From a virus, in IMG/VR virus record IMGVR_UViG_3300047550_004989, positions 1 through 42,492 of that record: 42,492 bases of DNA; one strand, 5' to 3'. This document shows, one piece after another, positions 8,568-17,851 of this stretch. The position numbers were made by a program, and so were the translations under genes. The notes under the pieces were generated by a model that saw nothing but the letters and a program-made list of their open reading frames with translations, was not told the DNA's origin and searched no databases. Numbering within the stretch: position 1 is the first letter of the stretch; each line of letters starts with the position of its first letter.

Positions 8568-11500
8568 CAATGAAAATGTATTAGTAGAATATGACTATCA
8601 AAACGTTATATTAGTTGACCCCAACAAAGTTTTTGATAGTTTAGGTAACGTCAAAGAAAGGTTATTGAAACCTGAAAATTTGGTGTATTATGCTAATTTG
8701 GAATGCTCATTGTTTCCAAGAACAAGACTTGCGGTTTCATCAAGTGGGTATTATAATAATGAAACAATATCTATTGCGACTATTAATTTCATGAAACCTG
8801 GAGGTAAGAAGTTTTTAGATAATTCTTATTTAGATGAAATTACAGGATTAGATAGTACGAGGGGATTAGGACAAAATCAGACAATAGAAAGGGCATCAGA
8901 TGTTTCCAAAAGTACTAACTCAAAAGAAGATTATAATACAACTATTGGCAATCCGACAAACAATAATTTACTTTTAATTGAAAGTATAAGTATTGATACT
9001 CAATTGAACTTATTTCCGTTGGTTACAATCGAAATGCAAGACATTAGAGGACGTGCATTATTTGAACAAGGTGAAAATTCACCATACGCCGTATTTTTTA
9101 ATTATCCGTATCCACTTTTTTATTTAACGGTAAAAGGTTATTTAGGAAAGGCAATTAAATATCAATTAGCATTGAAAACGTTTAATGCAAGATTTGATAC
9201 TTCAAGTGGTAACTTTAGAGTTACCTGTACATTTATGGCTTACAAATATAATGTTTTAACACAATTGAAAATGGAATATTTGAAAGCGATTCCATATATG
9301 TACAAAAGTAATTATAAAATATCCCCATCGAATACAAGTGGTACTCAGACCGCATTAAATCAAGTTGGTAATACTATTGGAGATGTTGAAACTAAAATAA
9401 CTTTTAGGGGGTTAGAAAAAATTAAAGAGGTTTATTCTGATTACAAATCAAAAGGTTTAATTCCTGATGACTTTCCTGTTATCACATTACAAGATTTAAT
9501 TGTGAGATTAAATAAATTAGAGGAAGATATTTTAAATAGTTTTCAAACTGCGGATTTAATGCCATTGACAGATGGTGAAAATTTCAATTTAAATTTGGAT
9601 GAATTTGCAAATAAAGTATATTATAGTGGAGATAAGTCATGGTTCAGTACTTATTTAGATGAAACTAATTTTTTCATTCAAAAAAATACTAATCAGAAAG
9701 TTTACACTTTCAAAAAAGAAATATTAGAAGGAAAGAATAAAGATAATAGAGAGATTGCAATAACGAATTTGAAAGCGTTAATTGATGTTGCAAAAAAAGA
9801 TTTAGGTATTAATAAAACTTTTGGTAGCCAAGGTCAATACACTATTGGAAAACAAACTTTTCCATCTTCAATACCATTTTCAATCACGTATGAGAATATA
9901 CAAGTTAGAATGTCAGTAGATGATATTGACTGGGTGGCAACGTACCAACAAAGAACTGGGAGAGAAGGAACGGCAAGTGAAATTAGTGATTTTATATCTA
10001 AAAGTCAAACACAATTAAATTCAATAAAGCCAGATGGTAATCAGTCAAACAATTATTATTGGTTTACTTTTGAAGGTACTAATAATTTTGTGGGATTAAT
10101 ACAGATAATGAGAAATCTATTATCGGTTAAATTGGATGAAATACAAGGAAAACTAGCAACTATTTTATCAGAAAGACTTTCAGTTAAAGATAAATTTTTA
10201 GGATTTAAACCAACAATAAAAAATGTCATTGCTGTTATTTTGGCTAGTGCCGAGGCGTTTCTAAGGATTATGAATGATGTTCACGAAACAGCTTGGGATA
10301 AAAGAGAAAATAAGGATAGAATAAACGCGATATTAGGAGGAGATAAGTCAGCGGTATCTGTTGATGCTAAACAATCAGTAACAACAACTGACGGAAATTT
10401 AATACCTATATATCCTTGGCCACAATATTATATAGAAACAAATGATAGTAAAGGTAGGAATTTTGAATTAACATACCCTGGAGACCCAAAAGTGGCTCAA
10501 AAAACTAAAGGATATTTATTCGATGTTTGGCCTGAAATCGAATTTGTTGAGGAATATATTAGAGGTAGAGTAACCACAAAAAATATACCTAGCGTTAGTA
10601 CAGATTCGGTAAATTCTGACCAAATAATAAATAGAGTATCATTGAATGCTATTGATTTTCCAACGTCAAATGCTTTATTCAGAAATCGACAAGACGTTAA
10701 ATTCTTTTTTGAACTTTGGGAGAGAGTTTATTTATATGCTAACTATGAAAGATTTAGAGGTCCTGATGCCGAAAATAAAATCCAAGAAATTTTAGCCGAA
10801 ACCGAATTTATCAATATAAAAAATTCGTTAGGTGTAGATTCCCCTTTTTTGATTAAAAAACTTAAAAACTATGGATTTAATGCGACAAATATTATTCCAT
10901 ATCTTTTTAACATTACAAATCAAGGTATTGGGGAAAGTTGGCAAAAATATATAAGAGATATTTTTGTAACAGGATATATCCAATCAGAAGTTGAAAATAG
11001 TTTCGTTATATATTCAGAAGATGAAGTTTCATCTAATGTTAATATAGTACAACCCGAACCTAAAAATCTTTCTGGTGTTACAAGTTTTTTAAGTACCACT
11101 ACAACAAATGGTTTTGATTTATTGGACACATTCCCATATTCTATTGATGGATGGTATAAGAATAATTTGGCAAATGGAAACGGTACTACGTTCAGGGATA
11201 TAAATAACACATCAAAGGTTTATGTTGTTCATGAAAACAAAAAGTTAATATCTAACTTCAACATAACAACATCGAAAACCCAAAAAAGACCTGTAACCAA
11301 TTTTAACGTTTATACTCCTGTAACACCTAATCCATCTTTGGTAAATCTTAAAGATTTCTATGGTCAAAGAACGGGCGATAATGGTATAATTAGCCAACAA
11401 ATAACTGAAGGAAGTATTAACTATTTGAATTATAGTGGTAATGTAAAAAATTTACAAACAACATCTATGTTGAATACACCATTTTTTATTAATGCGGTTA

Positions 11501-14500
11501 CAGAAGGGGTGGATAAATGGTTAACAGGGGATACACACCCGTATGTTTCTGCTTCTTATTTATTCCTAAATAGTTTACCTGTTTCAACATTAAGAGAAAA
11601 ATACAAGACATTAGATGGTACTACGTCAACTGATTTGGATTATATTTCGGCAACATTAAAAAAATACGGTGCAATACATAGATTACCATATGCATTCATA
11701 TTGAAATACGGTTCAATTTGGCACAGATATAAAAGATATGTTAATGAAAATGTCGATATTTTAGATGATGTATGGAAAGACTTTGACTATGTTAAAAGTT
11801 TCGACCCCGTAACAAATGACCCCAACAAAATTTATTCATTAACGATACCAGGAAATTCCACACCTTCGAGTATTGTACTTGAAAATACGACTTTAGTTTC
11901 TCAAGGAACGGTAACACAATTGAATGTTGGTTTTTATCCTCAACTTATAAATAAGTTTAATATTTTTTATAGAGGTTATAGTTTATTTAGTGATTATTCA
12001 GATACAACAATACAAAATCAATTAGATAACACTAATAGCGGATTTACTTTAACTTTAAATGCTGATGCTCAAATAAACCTATCAACAGGATATAGTAACA
12101 GTAATTTATCAGATGTTTTGTCTGTTAATCCTTGGAGTGTAACCATATTTAACGCAACAGAAAAAAGACAGTTTATTATACCATCATTTGGTTCTAATTT
12201 AAATCAAGTAAAATACGAATGTTTTGATGACAAAGAAAAACTGATTGTGAATGTTAAATCTAATCCTGCTGTTTATAACGGTTCGGTTAGAGCGTTTTGG
12301 GCGTTACCAAATTACGGTTACTTTGACCAATCAAAAATAAGTAAGCCATTCCCAACAAAATATTTGAAAGAAGTTTTCAGTGGTATTTCTCAACAAGAGG
12401 CATTCTCATTTAGAAATAGTTCTGATTATACAACTATTGAAGAAATGTTTTCAGTTTTTAATAAAGATATTTTAGATACATTTGAAATTGAATTCTTGAA
12501 TTTTTCAAAATCTTTTTATGAATACGAGACAACACTTAGCGGTAGTCAAGTTTATAATAAGGTTGTCCCTGGTGAATTAACGTTAGACACAACTGCACCA
12601 TTTAAAAATTTCCAATTGTTAATGAGACAAATGATGGCAACGGATTATGTACCAACAACAGGGAATGATTCGTCAATTTTTATACAATCGGTAGAGGAAA
12701 AACAATTTTCACAAATAAATAATACTTTAAAAAATTTCTTAGAATATGATGTTGTTGTAAAATACGGTAATCCTGGTAATTTTAATAGAAGATTATTTGA
12801 TAGTTATGCGACAGTAAACAATATAGAAGATAAAATAACTTTCGGTTATTACGTCCAAAATAGTTTACCGACATCTGCTAATACAAGTTTGAGTTTATTC
12901 GATTATATAGCATTAAATCCTGATGCGTGGAAATCATTAGAAACTTATGTTGGATTTTCAACTCAAGACGGTATAAAATATACAAATACTGGGTCAACAA
13001 TAACTGATTTCTTTATTGATATGAATATTGAATTTACACAACAATCAGTTATAACATTAGCCCCATTGATAAGAATTTATGCTACGCAAAAGAAAATCAA
13101 TCCATCGTTAAATAGAGGTTCATTTATAACACTATTAAATAATTTCCTTAATGAAAATGCAACATTTTCTAATGGAGTTTTCAATTCATTAATGGAAAAA
13201 GTAAGGATAGGGTTACCAAATATTGATGAGTTACCTGAAAGAACAATAACCACTGAACTACAAGGAGAACAGACCAAATTGCAACTTTGGGATACTTTCA
13301 AAGGGTTGAATGATACTTGGATTGCGGGATATGATTACACACAAACGACATTTTTAGAAGATGTTTTGATTTTAGATAGGGCGAACAGAAACATATCAGA
13401 TGAGGTTTTAATTGACCCAATTAAGGTAAGAAATTTATTAAATGAAGGATTAAATTACGATTCTTCTGTTTATAGTTATGTTGAATCATTATTAGATATA
13501 CATAATTTTGTTTGTATGATGCATCCTGGTTATGTTAATTATTATAATGTTCAAACACCTCAAAAGAATTCTACACCTAAAATAGATAGTGCTCAAGATT
13601 TTGGAAATAATCTGTTTGGTACATATTTGAATGTTGATACAAGAGCGGCATCACCAAAACTTGTTTGTGTTTACGCTTCGATTCCGAGTGAACATTTGTA
13701 TACCGATAAAAACGATACTAATAAATTTAATTCCGATTCATTTAAATTTGAAAGAGTTAGTGATAGTCCTATAATTGAAAATCTACAAAACAAAACAGAT
13801 TGGGGATTATCAAATAGAGTCGTGGCATTTAATGTTGACGTAGGGGTAAGAAATCAAAATGTATTTCATTATTTTGATGTTTCTCAAGATTTGGGGAAAG
13901 AAACAAAAGAAAGTTTGGAATATATGAATAGGATGATAGAACAAAGTGGAGGTAGACAAGCGGCAACTCAAAATTCTTCATTATGGGAATTTTATAAAAA
14001 AAGGTCTTATCAATGTAAAGTAAGTTCATTAGGCAACATGATGATACAACCTACAATGTTCTTTAATGTTCGGTATGTTCCTATGTTTACGGGACCATAT
14101 AGAATTACGGAAGTGAAACATCAAATAACATCAGGAAGATTTGACACTACCTTCACAGGGATTAGAGAACAAATATTCACATATCCGTTTATTCAAAATT
14201 ACATGCAAATTTTGACCAAAAAATTATTCACGGAGATTTACGAAACAATAAAACAAAAAACAAATACAAATGTACAAAACGACCCTAACGCAAATCAAAA
14301 CCCAAATAACGTACCTAACAATACCCCTTCGAATAATGTTTTAACAAATAATAGTGATATTGTTCCTAATACATTCTCAATAGATAATCCGCAAAACTGT
14401 AAGACAAGTCTTAATAGTGGGTTTACTAATTATACTCAGGCAACAACCCAAGAAACTCGTTTATCAATTAAACAGGTCGTTGATTTAATTAATTCAAACG

Positions 14501-14961
14501 TGACAGTAGGAAACAATCTTCCGATAACTAAAATGTTGGCGTTTATAACTGTATATTTGGAATCGTATCAAAATAATGAATTTGTGTGTTGGAATAATAA
14601 CTTCTCGGGTGTTAAATTGAAGTATAAATGGCCGTCAGCGTTAGGTAATAGTTATTTTACTAAAACATACAACTGTCAATTAGATGAGAATGGTATGTCA
14701 AATCCTTATGCGGTATTTGATAGTCTTGATAAGACATTTAATTTCTTGGAGAAAAAGTGGGGTCCGATTTCAAACAATTATACCATGACGGCAGAATCAT
14801 TGGGTGAGGCGTGGATAAGATGTTGGAATAATGGTAATGGACAAAATTCAATGAGTGATACTGATTACAATAGTTTTAAAACAAATAATCAGACACGATA
14901 TCAAAATATAATTTCAGAAATAACTTCAGGAATGTCATTGGCAAAACAAATGGGACTATAA
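8557..14961 (+). CDS. Giant baseplate hub protein (gp27-like halves, large insertion) with C-terminal glucosaminidase-like domain
   Basis: This 2134-residue protein is the longest gene of the window. Residues about 151-240 match a gp27/gpD-type hub: LFPLVTIEMQDIRGRALFEQ, PYPLFYLTVKGYLGKAIKYQ, then a strand-rich SGNFRVTCTF. A matching C-terminal hub segment is at about 1828-1872 (FFNVRYVPMFTGPYRITEVK, HQITSGRFDTTFTGIRE). Some 1600 unrecognised residues lie between. An Asn/Pro linker (1904-1940) leads to a terminal domain (about 1980-2134) with YLESYQNN (Glu2002), WNNNFSGVKL and PYAVFDSLDKTFNFLEKKWG, the order of catalytic Glu, 'NN-F-GIK' and following helix in GH73-type glucosaminidases. T4 splits these roles between gp27 and the gp5 lysozyme, so this may be a fusion. 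The hub call is firm; the hydrolase call is moderate because the domain is diverged. The start lies inside the gp53 gene. Confidence 0.68.
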   Translation: MVDNNENVLVEYDYQNVILVDPNKVFDSLGNVKERLLKPENLVYYANLECSLFPRTRLAVSSSGYYNNETISIATINFMKPGGKKFLDNSYLDEITGLDSTRGLGQNQTIERASDVSKSTNSKEDYNTTIGNPTNNNLLLIESISIDTQLNLFPLVTIEMQDIRGRALFEQGENSPYAVFFNYPYPLFYLTVKGYLGKAIKYQLALKTFNARFDTSSGNFRVTCTFMAYKYNVLTQLKMEYLKAIPYMYKSNYKISPSNTSGTQTALNQVGNTIGDVETKITFRGLEKIKEVYSDYKSKGLIPDDFPVITLQDLIVRLNKLEEDILNSFQTADLMPLTDGENFNLNLDEFANKVYYSGDKSWFSTYLDETNFFIQKNTNQKVYTFKKEILEGKNKDNREIAITNLKALIDVAKKDLGINKTFGSQGQYTIGKQTFPSSIPFSITYENIQVRMSVDDIDWVATYQQRTGREGTASEISDFISKSQTQLNSIKPDGNQSNNYYWFTFEGTNNFVGLIQIMRNLLSVKLDEIQGKLATILSERLSVKDKFLGFKPTIKNVIAVILASAEAFLRIMNDVHETAWDKRENKDRINAILGGDKSAVSVDAKQSVTTTDGNLIPIYPWPQYYIETNDSKGRNFELTYPGDPKVAQKTKGYLFDVWPEIEFVEEYIRGRVTTKNIPSVSTDSVNSDQIINRVSLNAIDFPTSNALFRNRQDVKFFFELWERVYLYANYERFRGPDAENKIQEILAETEFINIKNSLGVDSPFLIKKLKNYGFNATNIIPYLFNITNQGIGESWQKYIRDIFVTGYIQSEVENSFVIYSEDEVSSNVNIVQPEPKNLSGVTSFLSTTTTNGFDLLDTFPYSIDGWYKNNLANGNGTTFRDINNTSKVYVVHENKKLISNFNITTSKTQKRPVTNFNVYTPVTPNPSLVNLKDFYGQRTGDNGIISQQITEGSINYLNYSGNVKNLQTTSMLNTPFFINAVTEGVDKWLTGDTHPYVSASYLFLNSLPVSTLREKYKTLDGTTSTDLDYISATLKKYGAIHRLPYAFILKYGSIWHRYKRYVNENVDILDDVWKDFDYVKSFDPVTNDPNKIYSLTIPGNSTPSSIVLENTTLVSQGTVTQLNVGFYPQLINKFNIFYRGYSLFSDYSDTTIQNQLDNTNSGFTLTLNADAQINLSTGYSNSNLSDVLSVNPWSVTIFNATEKRQFIIPSFGSNLNQVKYECFDDKEKLIVNVKSNPAVYNGSVRAFWALPNYGYFDQSKISKPFPTKYLKEVFSGISQQEAFSFRNSSDYTTIEEMFSVFNKDILDTFEIEFLNFSKSFYEYETTLSGSQVYNKVVPGELTLDTTAPFKNFQLLMRQMMATDYVPTTGNDSSIFIQSVEEKQFSQINNTLKNFLEYDVVVKYGNPGNFNRRLFDSYATVNNIEDKITFGYYVQNSLPTSANTSLSLFDYIALNPDAWKSLETYVGFSTQDGIKYTNTGSTITDFFIDMNIEFTQQSVITLAPLIRIYATQKKINPSLNRGSFITLLNNFLNENATFSNGVFNSLMEKVRIGLPNIDELPERTITTELQGEQTKLQLWDTFKGLNDTWIAGYDYTQTTFLEDVLILDRANRNISDEVLIDPIKVRNLLNEGLNYDSSVYSYVESLLDIHNFVCMMHPGYVNYYNVQTPQKNSTPKIDSAQDFGNNLFGTYLNVDTRAASPKLVCVYASIPSEHLYTDKNDTNKFNSDSFKFERVSDSPIIENLQNKTDWGLSNRVVAFNVDVGVRNQNVFHYFDVSQDLGKETKESLEYMNRMIEQSGGRQAATQNSSLWEFYKKRSYQCKVSSLGNMMIQPTMFFNVRYVPMFTGPYRITEVKHQITSGRFDTTFTGIREQIFTYPFIQNYMQILTKKLFTEIYETIKQKTNTNVQNDPNANQNPNNVPNNTPSNNVLTNNSDIVPNTFSIDNPQNCKTSLNSGFTNYTQATTQETRLSIKQVVDLINSNVTVGNNLPITKMLAFITVYLESYQNNEFVCWNNNFSGVKLKYKWPSALGNSYFTKTYNCQLDENGMSNPYAVFDSLDKTFNFLEKKWGPISNNYTMTAESLGEAWIRCWNNGNGQNSMSDTDYNSFKTNNQTRYQNIISEITSGMSLAKQMGL

Positions 14962-14986
14962 TATAGTACATTTGTTAACTAATGAA

Positions 14987-14994
14987 TATTTATA
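14987..14994 (+). promoter_or_regulatory. TATTTATA motif upstream of the 75-residue gene
   Basis: An exact octamer followed by ATAAAA lies 13 bases before the ATG at 15008, in a 46-base gap. The gap also has a short palindrome at the stop of the preceding gene (ACTATAATATAGT) without a T tract. Confidence 0.35.
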
Positions 14995-15007
14995 ATAAAA
15001 TAATAGT

Positions 15008-15235
15008 ATGAATAACGCAAAATTAATACTTGATAATTACTTAGGTAAAAACACAAGACATACTGAGAAAGATTTAGGTGACGGTACTAAACAAGTATGT
15101 GATTTGGATACTGGTGAATGTTATACCATTAAAATGAAAGATGGTTTAATTGAAAGAGTGGATAACACAATGAATCGTAATAAAAAAATTCAAGTTGAAA
15201 CACACAACGGTGTTAAACAATTATTAAACGGTTAA
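15008..15235 (+). CDS. Small protein of unknown function (75 residues)
   Basis: I do not recognise this protein. It is hydrophilic and mixed alpha/beta in character, with a CDLDTGEC segment near residues 36-43 that places two Cys seven residues apart, and a basic C-terminal half (MNRNKKIQVETHNGVKQLLN). No signal peptide or membrane segment is present. It follows its own TATTTATA motif and is five bases from the next gene, so the two probably form a transcript. Its position between the hub gene and the replication block gives no clear functional hint. Confidence 0.6.
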   Translation: MNNAKLILDNYLGKNTRHTEKDLGDGTKQVCDLDTGECYTIKMKDGLIERVDNTMNRNKKIQVETHNGVKQLLNG

Positions 15236-15240
15236 TAAAA

Positions 15241-15900
15241 ATGTCTGTAGATAAAAAGATTTTAGAGGAATTAAATAGGTATAATAAAATCAACAAATAT
15301 TTGTTGGAACAAGATGTTGCGGCAGCACCACCTACGGATGAGCCTGACCTTGCAATTCCTGCTGCGGGAGAAACAAGTCCTGATATGACAGGTGAAGTAA
15401 CTCCTCCTGTTGGTGATGAACCACAACCTGTGGATGTAACAACCGACCCTGATGTTGAAAAGGTTGATAACTCAGGAAAATCTGAAGAAAAAACAGATGA
15501 AGAAAGTGGAACCGAAGAATTGGATGTTACTGATTTAGTAGATGGTCAAAAAGAAATTCAAAAGAAACAGGATGACTATTTTACACAATTATTTGGACAT
15601 CTTGAAACACTTGAATCAAAATTAGGTGAAATGGATGAATTAATTAATAAGGTTAATTCATTGGAAGAAAAAATCGAAAAATACAGACCAAAAACTCCTC
15701 AAGAAAAACTTGAATTAAGAAGTTTGGATTCGGGTCCTTTCAATCAAAAATTATCCGACTTTTTCGTAGATAAAGAAGTTGATTTGGAAAAAACAGGAAA
15801 AAATGAATATGTCTTAACTAAAGATGATGTTGAAAACTATACTCCATCTGAAATAAGAGATACATTTAATATTGAAACAAAAAAGAATTTCGGTTTATAA
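15241..15900 (+). CDS. Acidic protein with disordered region and coiled coil, function unknown
   Basis: This 219-residue protein starts with a short basic helix (KKILEELNRYNKINKYLLEQ), followed by a long Pro/Asp/Glu/Thr-rich stretch (about residues 25-95) that is almost certainly disordered. A coiled coil covers about 100-145 (VDGQKEIQKKQDDYFTQLFG through VNSLEEKIEKY), and the last 70 residues look folded, with a LTKDDVENYTPSEIRDTFN segment. The helix-acidic linker-coiled coil arrangement is seen in phage capsid scaffold or virion-associated small proteins, but there is no motif to decide. The gap to the upstream gene is five bases, so both are probably co-transcribed. Real coding is supported by length, steady composition and A-rich start (AATAAAAATG). 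Confidence 0.6.
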   Translation: MSVDKKILEELNRYNKINKYLLEQDVAAAPPTDEPDLAIPAAGETSPDMTGEVTPPVGDEPQPVDVTTDPDVEKVDNSGKSEEKTDEESGTEELDVTDLVDGQKEIQKKQDDYFTQLFGHLETLESKLGEMDELINKVNSLEEKIEKYRPKTPQEKLELRSLDSGPFNQKLSDFFVDKEVDLEKTGKNEYVLTKDDVENYTPSEIRDTFNIETKKNFGL

Positions 15901-15934
15901 TTTGACATAAGAGATTATTAGGCTTATATTTTGG
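15901..15934 (+). promoter_or_regulatory. Candidate Bacteroidota-type promoter upstream of the ssDNA-binding protein gene
   Basis: TTTG (15901-15904) and TATTTTGG (15927-15934) are 22 bases apart, close to the Bacteroidota primary-sigma pattern TTTG ... TAnnTTTG with one mismatch in the -7 box. An E. coli-style reading (TTGACA at 15902, TATACT at 15935) has a 27-base spacer and is unlikely. The site would give a leader of about 20 bases for the replication cassette. This is the only gap in the window that looks like a host-type promoter. Confidence 0.4.
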
Positions 15935-15960
15935 TATACTAAAAATTTAAACTTAATATT

Positions 15961-16797
15961 ATGATGTCAACATTAGATTCAGTCTTAGCACAGTACGAGA
16001 AATCAAAACAGTCAAGTTCGGCAGGCACAAACAGAATGTCTCAGGAAGAGCGCATGAAAAAATATTTTGCCGCAATTCTTCCACAAAATCAAAATTCAGC
16101 TTCAAAAAGAATTAGAATTCTCCCAACTAAAGATGGTAGTTCACCATTCGTTGAAGCATGGTTCCACGAAGTTCAAGTCGGTGGTCAATGGAACAAATTA
16201 TACGACCCAGCAAAAAATGATAACGAACGTTCACCTTTAACTGAGGTTTACGAAGAACTTATCAGCACAGGTAAAGAATCCGATAAAGAACTAGCAAAAC
16301 AATACAAATCACGTAAGTTCTATATCGTGAAAGTTATCGATAGAGACCATCCTGAAGACGGTGTGAAATTCTGGAGATTTAAACATAATTACAAAAATGA
16401 AGGTGTTCTCGATAAAATCATTCCAATTTGGAGAGCAAAAGGTGATGTAACAGATTCTGAAAAAGGTAGGGATTTGATTATCGAATTAGCGAAATCTAAA
16501 ACACCAAACGGTAAGGAATATACAATTATTCAAACAGTTCTTCCTGATGACCCATCTCCATTACATGAAGATAAAGAACAGTTAAATGCTTGGGTTAACG
16601 ATGAGTTAACGTGGAGAGACGTTTATTCAAAAAAACCTGAAGATTATTTGGATGCGATTGCACAAGGTAAAACTCCAAAGTGGGATAGCGATGCGGGTAA
16701 ATACGTTTATAATGACGATATTTCAGAAGAAACAACAATGGGTGGTGCGAAAGGAGATTCTTCAAATGAAGAAGCTGACGATGACCTTCCCTTCTAA
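15961..16797 (+). CDS. 32: Single-stranded DNA-binding protein, T4 gp32-like
   Basis: This 278-residue protein fits gp32 in length, domain order and context (UvsX, RNase H and gp41 follow). An N-terminal helix with MSQEERMKKYFAAILPQ leads into the OB-type core: KRIRILP (50-56), EAWFHEVQVGGQW (66-78), KFYIVKVIDRDHPEDGVKFW (119-138), then RFKHNYKNEGVLDKII. These match the strand around the 'Y-x-x-N/V-L-V-V-x-D-x-x-x-P-E-x-x-G-K' signature of gp32. The T4 zinc site (one His, three Cys) is absent: the whole protein has no Cys. The C-terminus is a flexible acidic tail ending in ADDDLPF, very like the DDDIPF tip of bacterial SSB. It coats ssDNA during replication and recombination. Either of two adjacent ATGs (15961, 15964) can be the start. 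Confidence 0.8.
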   Translation: MMSTLDSVLAQYEKSKQSSSAGTNRMSQEERMKKYFAAILPQNQNSASKRIRILPTKDGSSPFVEAWFHEVQVGGQWNKLYDPAKNDNERSPLTEVYEELISTGKESDKELAKQYKSRKFYIVKVIDRDHPEDGVKFWRFKHNYKNEGVLDKIIPIWRAKGDVTDSEKGRDLIIELAKSKTPNGKEYTIIQTVLPDDPSPLHEDKEQLNAWVNDELTWRDVYSKKPEDYLDAIAQGKTPKWDSDAGKYVYNDDISEETTMGGAKGDSSNEEADDDLPF

Positions 16798-16810
16798 AAA
16801 TAAACTTATA

Positions 16811-16849
16811 TAGCATAGATGTGTCTTTTCATGTCTATGCTATTTTTTT
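16811..16849 (+). terminator. Rho-independent terminator after the ssDNA-binding protein gene
   Basis: Arms TAGCATAGA (16811-16819) and TCTATGCTA (16834-16842) pair perfectly, can extend by three wobble or Watson-Crick pairs, and are followed by seven T residues (16843-16849). It lies 14 bases past the stop and 12 before the next start, so it probably reduces transcription from the abundant ssDNA-binding protein gene into uvsX, as suits the different amounts needed. Confidence 0.82.
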
Positions 16850-16861
16850 AACTAAAATAAA

Positions 16862-17851
16862 ATGGCGATTAAAAAGAAAGAAGTTGTTGAGGTGAATTAT
16901 AAACAAAAATATTCATCTAAGACAAAATACAAACCATTAGAATTTTACAATTGTGGTGAGGCATTTTATAATGCTTGTGGTTTACCAGGGCCTGTAAAAG
17001 GAGCAATTAATATGTTCTTAGGGCACTCGAATAGTAGTAAAACAACAGCTATGATATTGTCAGCGGTGGACGCACAAAAAAAAGGAGAATTACCTGTTTT
17101 CATTATAACAGAGAAAAAATGGTCTTGGGAGCACGCGGTAGAGTTAGGTTTGGATGCTCATAAAAATGAAGATGGTGAATGGGAAGGGGATTTTATTTTC
17201 AATGATAGTTTTGATTATATAGAACAAGCCACGGATTTTATCAATGAATTATTAGACGCACAACAAAAAGGCGAGATACCTCAATCATTATGTATCTGTT
17301 GGGATTCTATTGGTTCTGTACCATGTAAAATGACATTCGAAGGGAAGGGAGGAAAAATGCATAACGCCTCAGCACTTTCAGATAAAATAGGTATGGGACT
17401 ACATTCGAGAATAGCAAATTCTAAGAAAGAAGATTTTCCATATTATAATACTATGATTATTGTTAACCAACCTTGGGTTGATTTACCAGATAGTCCTTTT
17501 GGACAACCTGAAATAAAAGGTAAAGGTGGTGAGGCTGTTTGGTTGGCATCGGCATTAGTTTTTTTATTCGGTAATCAGAAAAAATCAGGTATTAATCATA
17601 TAACGGCAACTAAAAATGGAAGAAGTATCTCTTTTGCAATTAGGACTAAAATTTCAGTACTAAAAAATCATGTTAATGGTTTAGGTTATAAAGACGGTAA
17701 AATTATTGCAACACCTCAGGGTTACATTGAAGATACTAAAGAAGCGATTGAAAAATATAAAAAAGAATATTCACAATATTGGAATGGTATTTTAAGTGGT
17801 GACGGTGAAATAACATTTAGCGATACGACTGAAGAAGGGGATGACGAATAA
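16862..17851 (+). CDS. uvsX: RecA-like recombinase UvsX
   Basis: This 329-residue ATPase forms filaments on ssDNA and drives strand exchange in T4-type recombination-dependent replication. The Walker A loop is GHSNSSKTT (residues 54-62); here Ser replaces the Gly before Lys that RecA has, a variation seen in UvsX proteins. IITEKKWSWEHAVELGLD (81-98) corresponds to the RecA segment after strand 2 with the Glu that activates water. Walker B is LCICWDSIG with Asp148. NTMIIVNQPW and GGEAVWLASALVFLF match the later core with the conserved Gln. A short acidic tail (TTEEGDDE) closes the protein, as in UvsX/RecA. It is smaller than T4 UvsX (about 390 residues). The stop abuts the next ATG directly, so the genes form one operon. 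Confidence 0.9.
   Translation: MAIKKKEVVEVNYKQKYSSKTKYKPLEFYNCGEAFYNACGLPGPVKGAINMFLGHSNSSKTTAMILSAVDAQKKGELPVFIITEKKWSWEHAVELGLDAHKNEDGEWEGDFIFNDSFDYIEQATDFINELLDAQQKGEIPQSLCICWDSIGSVPCKMTFEGKGGKMHNASALSDKIGMGLHSRIANSKKEDFPYYNTMIIVNQPWVDLPDSPFGQPEIKGKGGEAVWLASALVFLFGNQKKSGINHITATKNGRSISFAIRTKISVLKNHVNGLGYKDGKIIATPQGYIEDTKEAIEKYKKEYSQYWNGILSGDGEITFSDTTEEGDDE

Noticed and set aside
10920-11210. Minus-strand open frame of 96 codons in the hub gene
   Set aside because: It lies wholly within a long, well-supported + strand gene and its translation is low-complexity with no recognisable motif; all other minus-strand frames are likewise shadows.
15902-15940. E. coli-type promoter TTGACA ... TATACT before the gp32-like gene
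   Set aside because: The spacer is 27 bases, far from 17; the Bacteroidota-type reading of the same stretch fits better.
16595-16816. Minus-strand open frame over the end of the gp32-like gene
   Set aside because: It overlaps the coding end and the terminator, has no start context and no family features.
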